Source: Bacteroidales bacterium (GTDB lineage Bacteria > Bacteroidota > Bacteroidia > Bacteroidales > BM520). Taken from it: DNA of 7,180 bases. The position numbers were made by a program, and so were the translations under genes. The stretch lies in contig JALNXP010000126.1 of assembly GCA_023230285.1 (NCBI GenBank), positions 1-7,180 on the forward strand. Direction: 5' to 3'. Under the pieces are notes generated by a model. It was not told where the DNA came from and made no database searches. It worked only from the letters and a program-made list of their open reading frames with translations. This document shows positions 5,732 to 7,180 of the stretch, one piece after another; positions within the stretch are counted from its first letter, which is position 1, and every line of letters begins with the position of its first letter.

Positions 5732-6451
5732 ATGGGTAACTACAAAGCTGATTTACACATTCATACAGTATTGTCACCGTGTGGGAGCCTCGACATGAGC
5801 CCTTCCAATATAATAGAATGTGCTAAAAAAAAGCATTTGAACATTATCGGCATCACCGACCATAATGCAACCCATCATACCGGAATAATTCAGCGGTTAG
5901 GACAAAAAGAAGGCTTATTCGTCCTGCGAGGCGCTGAAGTTTGCACTAAAGAAGAAATACATTGCTTGGCTTTCTTCGAATTTGATGATGAAATAAATGC
6001 GTTTCAGAAATATATAGACGAATATCTGCCTCATATCCCAAATGACACTGATAAACTTGGTTATCAAGTTATTGTAGATGAAAATGAGGAAATATTAGAC
6101 CAACTGCCATACACATTGCTATCAGGCATAAATCAAAGTATTGATAAAGTCAAAAAAAAGGTAATTGAACTAAACGGCATGTTCATTCCGGCTCATATCG
6201 ACCGAAGCACCTTCAGCATAAGCAGCCAATTAGGTTTTATCCCTCCCGGATTAGCCCCTACAGCTTATGAAATCTCCAAATATTCTTCACGAGAAAAAAT
6301 ATTGAAAATATTTCCTTCTATTGCAAATTATGTGATAACTCAAGATTCTGATGCTCATTTTCCGGAAGACATCGGCTCTGTAATCAACGTTTTCGAACTT
6401 GAAGAAGTATCTTTCAAAAGTATCAAAGCAATGTTTGAAAAAGGTTTTTGA
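5732..6451 (+). CDS. PHP-family metal-dependent phosphoesterase-like protein
   Basis: A 239-residue protein of the polymerase-and-histidinol-phosphatase (PHP) superfamily, whose members are typically metal-dependent phosphoesterases. The likely metal-site residues are present in order: ADLHIHT (H9, H11), GITDHN (D43, H44), GAEV (E69), EIHCLAFF (H77), PAHID (H155, D157) and QDSDAHF (D207, H209). The full motif set argues for an active metalloenzyme; the substrate is unknown. An unusual SPCGSL stretch places Cys17 close to the metal site. The length is that of stand-alone PHP proteins rather than of a polymerase. The ATG at 5732 is chosen because the conserved first strand follows at once; an in-frame TTG at 5699 would overlap the preceding gene and add 11 unrelated residues. 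It is the last gene of the operon; a pathway link with the Fe-S protein is inferred from context. Confidence 0.88.
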   Translation: MGNYKADLHIHTVLSPCGSLDMSPSNIIECAKKKHLNIIGITDHNATHHTGIIQRLGQKEGLFVLRGAEVCTKEEIHCLAFFEFDDEINAFQKYIDEYLPHIPNDTDKLGYQVIVDENEEILDQLPYTLLSGINQSIDKVKKKVIELNGMFIPAHIDRSTFSISSQLGFIPPGLAPTAYEISKYSSREKILKIFPSIANYVITQDSDAHFPEDIGSVINVFELEEVSFKSIKAMFEKGF

Positions 6452-6485
6452 AAAACTTCAACATACAGCAATTCAGAATTGACGT

Positions 6486-6524
6486 GAATAGTAGAGACGA
6501 TGTGATACATCGTCTCTACTATTC
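6486..6524. repeat. Perfect 18-bp palindrome (REP-like or terminator hairpin) between convergent genes
   Basis: GAATAGTAGAGACGATGT (6486-6503) is followed by the loop GAT and then the exact reverse complement (6507-6524). The right arm contains the typA stop codon and its last sense codon. The hairpin lies 34 nt after the PHP stop, so transcripts from both sides would form it. No T-run follows on either strand, so a classic intrinsic terminator is not supported. GTAGAGACG...CGTCTCTAC palindromes recall dispersed REP-like repeats of several bacterial genomes; that is from memory, not a search. Confidence 0.85.
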
Positions 6525-7180
6525 GTCTCCGCCTCTCCATGTACCACGTCTTATGGCATCTCTCTTTCTTTCAATAGGGTCTAAGATTATCTTTCTTATT
6601 CTCAACGACTTAGGTGTAATTTCCAAATATTCGTCTTCTGCTATATACTCCATATATTCTTCAAGAGACATCTTCACAGCCGGCGAAATCTGCACTTTAT
6701 CATCGGAGCCGGAAGCTCGCATGTTGGTTAACTTCTTGGTAGCTATAGCGTTACAAACTATATCGTTGGGATGTATGTGTTCGCCGATAACTTCTCCCTC
6801 ATAAATTTCGTCATTAGGTTCTATAAAGAATTTGCCTCTGTCTTGCAATTTGTTGATAGAATATGCTACTGCGACACCTGTTTCCTTTGCTATAATAGCG
6901 CCTGACCTTCTATTGCCTATATCACCTTTCCATGGCTGGAAGCTGTCAAAACGGTGCGACATTATAGCTTCACCTTCCGATACTGTTAACACATTGTTTC
7001 TCAGTCCTATCAGACCCCTCGAAGGTATCATGAAATCTATCTGTATTCTGTCGTTTTTTGTCTCAATAGCGATTATTTCACCCTTTCTATTTGCGACCTG
7101 TTCTATCACCTTACCTGAAAAATCTTCCGGCACAAGAATTGTCAACTCTTCAATAGGCTCACATTTTTCGCCATTAATTT
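6519..7180 (-). CDS. typA: Ribosome-associated translational GTPase TypA/BipA (C-terminal third, cut by window edge)
   Basis: The 219 visible residues are the C-terminal part of TypA/BipA, a roughly 600-residue GTPase that binds the ribosome and takes part in assembly and stress adaptation. The frame is open to the window edge; the first complete codons read INGEKCEPIEELTILVPEDF, the start of the EF-G domain V-like fold. SRGLIGLRN (residues 53-61 of the visible part) and KKLTNMRASGSDD (148-160) are diagnostic of TypA, and the latter lies in its C-terminal domain, which is absent from EF-G. The end, LEITPKSLRIRKIILD followed by a basic tail, is the normal terminus, so the gene is not truncated here. 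The GTPase domain lies outside the window. The gene is convergent with the PHP gene, and its stop is embedded in the palindrome at 6486-6524. Confidence 0.96.
   Translation of the reverse strand, partial: INGEKCEPIEELTILVPEDFSGKVIEQVANRKGEIIAIETKNDRIQIDFMIPSRGLIGLRNNVLTVSEGEAIMSHRFDSFQPWKGDIGNRRSGAIIAKETGVAVAYSINKLQDRGKFFIEPNDEIYEGEVIGEHIHPNDIVCNAIATKKLTNMRASGSDDKVQISPAVKMSLEEYMEYIAEDEYLEITPKSLRIRKIILDPIERKRDAIRRGTWRGGDE

Noticed and set aside
6486..6524. Rho-independent terminator
   Set aside because: The stem is perfect, but no T-rich tract follows on either strand. It may still stop transcription, but the canonical form is missing, so it is listed as a palindromic repeat.
6448..6804. Plus-strand open frame antisense to typA
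   Set aside because: It lies opposite a clear TypA coding region and across the palindrome, and it has no recognisable domain. It is a shadow frame.

Overview
The window looks like chromosomal DNA from an anaerobic member of the Bacteroidota, probably Bacteroidales-like. The evidence is a fairly low GC content, two perfect TAnnTTTG -7 promoter elements in the one sizeable intergenic gap, mostly absent Shine-Dalgarno sequences, and a TypA C-terminus of Bacteroidota type. The genus cannot be named from this sequence.

Layout. (1) Positions 1-3093, minus strand: a high-affinity phosphate uptake operon, pstS-pstC-pstA-pstB. pstB runs off the left edge. The last three genes are tightly packed: pstC/pstA overlap by 4 nt and pstA/pstB by 13 nt. 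(2) Positions 3094-3280: a divergent control region. It holds one candidate promoter in each direction, a PhoP/PhoB-like direct repeat facing pstS, and an inverted copy of that repeat's core. (3) Positions 3281-6451, plus strand: five tightly coupled genes. They encode a small DRTGG-like protein, an RsbW-type GHKL ATPase, an iron-sulfur protein built on an altered [FeFe]-hydrogenase H-domain, a second small DRTGG-like protein, and a PHP-family metal-dependent phosphoesterase-like protein. (4) Positions 6486-6524: a perfect 18-bp palindrome between convergent genes. (5) Positions 6519-7180, minus strand: the C-terminal third of the translational GTPase TypA/BipA.

How the genes work together. 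The Pst proteins form one ABC importer: PstS binds phosphate, PstC and PstA form the channel, and PstB hydrolyses ATP. The five-gene cluster is the most interesting part. From general knowledge, similar sets occur beside NADH-linked [FeFe]-hydrogenase operons of clostridia and Thermotogae. Here no hydrogenase structural genes (HydA with HydB/HydC) are present in the window: the cluster ends directly at typA. The H-domain keeps all four H-cluster cysteines but has lost the proton-relay cysteine and other pocket residues. I infer a sensory or regulatory redox/H2 module, possibly signalling through the RsbW-like ATPase. The actual signal, partner and output cannot be read from the sequence.

There are no tRNA or rRNA genes, CRISPR arrays, insertion sequences or gene-free stretches longer than 300 bases.
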